A stretch of 7,615 nt of DNA from Myxococcales bacterium (lineage in GTDB: Bacteria; Myxococcota; Bradymonadia; UBA7976; UBA1532): NCBI GenBank assembly GCA_020430675.1, contig JAGQJJ010000169.1:1-7615 (forward strand), written 5' to 3'. Made by a program: the position numbers and the translations under genes. Positions 6,295 through 7,615 of this stretch are shown in pieces (position 1 is the stretch's first letter; every line of letters begins with the position of its first letter). A model generated the notes under the pieces. It had not been told where the DNA came from and did not search any database. It was given only the letters and a program-made list of their open reading frames with translations.

Positions 6295-6948
6295 ATGGAC
6301 ATCGATCCGGTTGTTGAATTGGTGCAGGTTGTCGTCGATGGCATGCTGCCATCGCTCAACGAGCGCCTGCCCGCCGCCATCGTCGAAGGCGGCGTCGACC
6401 CTTACGCCGAGCTGGCCACCGGCAAGGACGACGTCGGCTTCGCGCACGTCAAGTTCTCGCTCACCAAGCTCACCGGCCTGTCTTCGCTGGTCATCGGCCG
6501 GCTGACGGTGCTCTCGGCCGGACCCGACGAAGAGAACCCGCGCGCCATCTCGGGCACCCTCGGCCTGCTCGGCCACCTCGACGCGCGCCTCGATGCCAAG
6601 ATGAAGGGGCGCGCCCGCTCGCCCTTTGCCAAGGCCGGCTTCGACGGCCGCGTGCGCATGACCGGCCTCACGCTGAGCGCCATCGGCACCTTCACCGCCG
6701 TCGGCACGCCGTCGGGCATGCAGCTCGAGACGGTCAAGCTCGATGCCACCAGCGTCGACTACGATCGCCTCAAGGCCAAGGTGCACGGTCTTGGCCCGCT
6801 CAACGAGCTGCTGCGGCCCGTCGAGCAGACCGCCCTGCGCACCTTCAAGAAAGAGATCCGCGGCGCCATCTCCCGCAAGGTGACCCGCATTCTCGGCAAC
6901 GTGCTGCGCGATCAGATCGCCGCGAGCAGCCCAGCCCCAGCGACCTGA
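6295..6948 (+). CDS. Uncharacterised protein with TULIP/Takeout-like pattern, possible lipid binder
   Basis: 217 residues. The ATG at 6295 is chosen over in-frame starts farther upstream because AGGGGG lies just before it and because upstream codons overlap the crotonase gene and read as low-complexity Pro/Arg/Ala. There is no signal peptide, membrane segment or cysteine, so it is probably cytoplasmic. An amphipathic N-terminal helix (VVELVQVVVDGMLPSLNERL) is followed by GGVDPYAEL, alternating strands (FAHVKFSLTKLTGLSSLVIG, then GTLGLLGHLDARLDAKMKG, RVRMTGLTLSAIGTFTAVG and MQLETVKLDATSVDYD), a hinge LGPLNELLRPVEQ, and a long basic C-terminal helix (about 180-210). This order (helix, DP turn, long strands with a TGLS segment, an LGxLNELL-like hinge, closing helix) resembles eukaryotic juvenile-hormone-binding/Takeout proteins of the TULIP superfamily, which carry lipids in a tubular cavity. 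The resemblance is my reading of pattern, not a database match. The neighbouring acyl-CoA enzyme fits a lipid role but does not prove it. Confidence 0.75.
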   Translation: MDIDPVVELVQVVVDGMLPSLNERLPAAIVEGGVDPYAELATGKDDVGFAHVKFSLTKLTGLSSLVIGRLTVLSAGPDEENPRAISGTLGLLGHLDARLDAKMKGRARSPFAKAGFDGRVRMTGLTLSAIGTFTAVGTPSGMQLETVKLDATSVDYDRLKAKVHGLGPLNELLRPVEQTALRTFKKEIRGAISRKVTRILGNVLRDQIAASSPAPAT

Positions 6949-6964
6949 ACGCGCGCGGGGCGGC

Positions 6965-7615
6965 TCAGCGCACCTGCAATCGCCGCAGGAAGGCCTGATG
7001 GCTGGCCATGTCGCCGACGCGCCCGTCGGGATCGACCACCGCCAGCCGCGGCGCCACCGTCGGCCCCGCGGTCTCGATGCCTTTGCCCGCCGTCTCGGGT
7101 GGCAGCGTCGCCGCGAAGGCATCGCGTGGCACCAGCAGCGCCTCGACCGGGCCCACCGTCAGCCGCGCCCCCGGGCCGACCGTCTGCTCGCTGATCAGCA
7201 GATCGGCCAGCACCAGCAACTGCTCGGCGAGCGGCTCGACCTCGGGATCATCGACCGGGAAGAGCTCGAGATCGGGCTTGCCAAACGCGATGAGCCCCCG
7301 CGTGCCCAGCCAGTAATGGCCGTCTTCCGAGCGCTCGCGCAGCACCCGAATGCTTCGGCGCGGCTCAAACCGCGACTGCGCCAGCCGGCTCTGATTCCAG
7401 TCGGCGCGGGCGTAATAGCGCCCGGTCTGCGGATCGTGGATCCAACCGTTCGCCACGCCCGCCACCGCCTCGGCGGCGGCCTCAGCGGCCGGCGGCAGCC
7501 CGCGCACCGGCAGATCGGCGTCTTCGATGTGGCAGCTCACCTGCAGGTAGTTCTGCGACTCGGCGAGCGCCGCGCCTTCGGTCTCATCGAGGCCATTGGC
7601 CTGCAACTGCGAGGG
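6965..7615 (-). CDS. Hypothetical protein, N-terminus cut by window edge
   Basis: The reverse strand is open from the right edge (7615) to a TGA at 6967-6965, giving 216 visible residues. The in-frame TTG at 7606 has no ribosome binding site in view, so the true start is probably outside the window. The protein looks soluble. It has an Ala-rich helix (about 40-55), then GWIHDPQTGRYYARADW, then a stretch ending GTRGLIAFGKPDLELFPV. This order (a 'D-P-x-T-G-R' segment and then a 'G-x-x-x-FG-x-PDL' segment) resembles a group of uncharacterised proteins in proteobacteria, DUF4261-like or DUF2314-like, but I cannot name the family with confidence. The C-terminal 90 residues (about 126-216) are Pro/Val/Ala-rich strands with no catalytic signature. 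The gene is convergent with the TULIP-like gene, 16 bases apart, with no clear terminator between them. Confidence 0.7.
   Translation of the reverse strand, partial: PSQLQANGLDETEGAALAESQNYLQVSCHIEDADLPVRGLPPAAEAAAEAVAGVANGWIHDPQTGRYYARADWNQSRLAQSRFEPRRSIRVLRERSEDGHYWLGTRGLIAFGKPDLELFPVDDPEVEPLAEQLLVLADLLISEQTVGPGARLTVGPVEALLVPRDAFAATLPPETAGKGIETAGPTVAPRLAVVDPDGRVGDMASHQAFLRRLQVR

Overview
The window is a high-GC (about 70% by eye), densely coded stretch of bacterial chromosome with strong G/C bias at third codon positions. The gene content is a HEAT-repeat lipoprotein, a very large soluble hybrid histidine kinase, a signal-peptidase-like membrane protein and an orphan lipid-binding-like protein. 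This suggests a Gram-negative deltaproteobacterial lineage (Myxococcota or a relative). That assignment is inference from style and content; there is no rRNA or marker gene to prove it.

Layout, left to right. 1-923 (minus): the N-terminal part of a HEAT-repeat lipoprotein that runs off the left edge. 924-1089: a divergent intergenic region with a good sigma70-type promoter for the lipoprotein (minus, 995-1023) and a weaker one for the rightward genes (plus, 1055-1083). 1090-2043 (plus): a membrane protein with a signal peptidase I fold in which both catalytic dyad positions are alanine. 2117-5326 (plus): a 1069-residue cytoplasmic hybrid kinase with the order REC, GAF-like, PAS, HisKA, HATPase, REC, REC, degenerate GGDEF. 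5355-6170 (plus): a crotonase-family (enoyl-CoA hydratase/isomerase) protein with both acid residues kept. 6171-6200: a stem-loop just after that stop codon. 6295-6948 (plus): a 217-residue protein with no signal peptide and a pattern that resembles the TULIP/Takeout lipid-binding fold. 6965-7615 (minus): a convergent, 5'-truncated protein of unknown function.

The four rightward genes could form one transcriptional group (gaps of 73, 28 and 124 bases). The kinase and crotonase genes are the most securely linked. A hairpin and a fresh ribosome binding site make the last gene a possible separate unit. The most notable points are the dead signal peptidase, the kinase whose C-terminal half consists of receiver and GGDEF modules with eroded active sites, a G8 tract exactly at the junction between the kinase core and that C-terminal half, and the TULIP-like protein beside an acyl-CoA enzyme. 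I see no tRNA, rRNA, CRISPR array, insertion sequence or attachment site.
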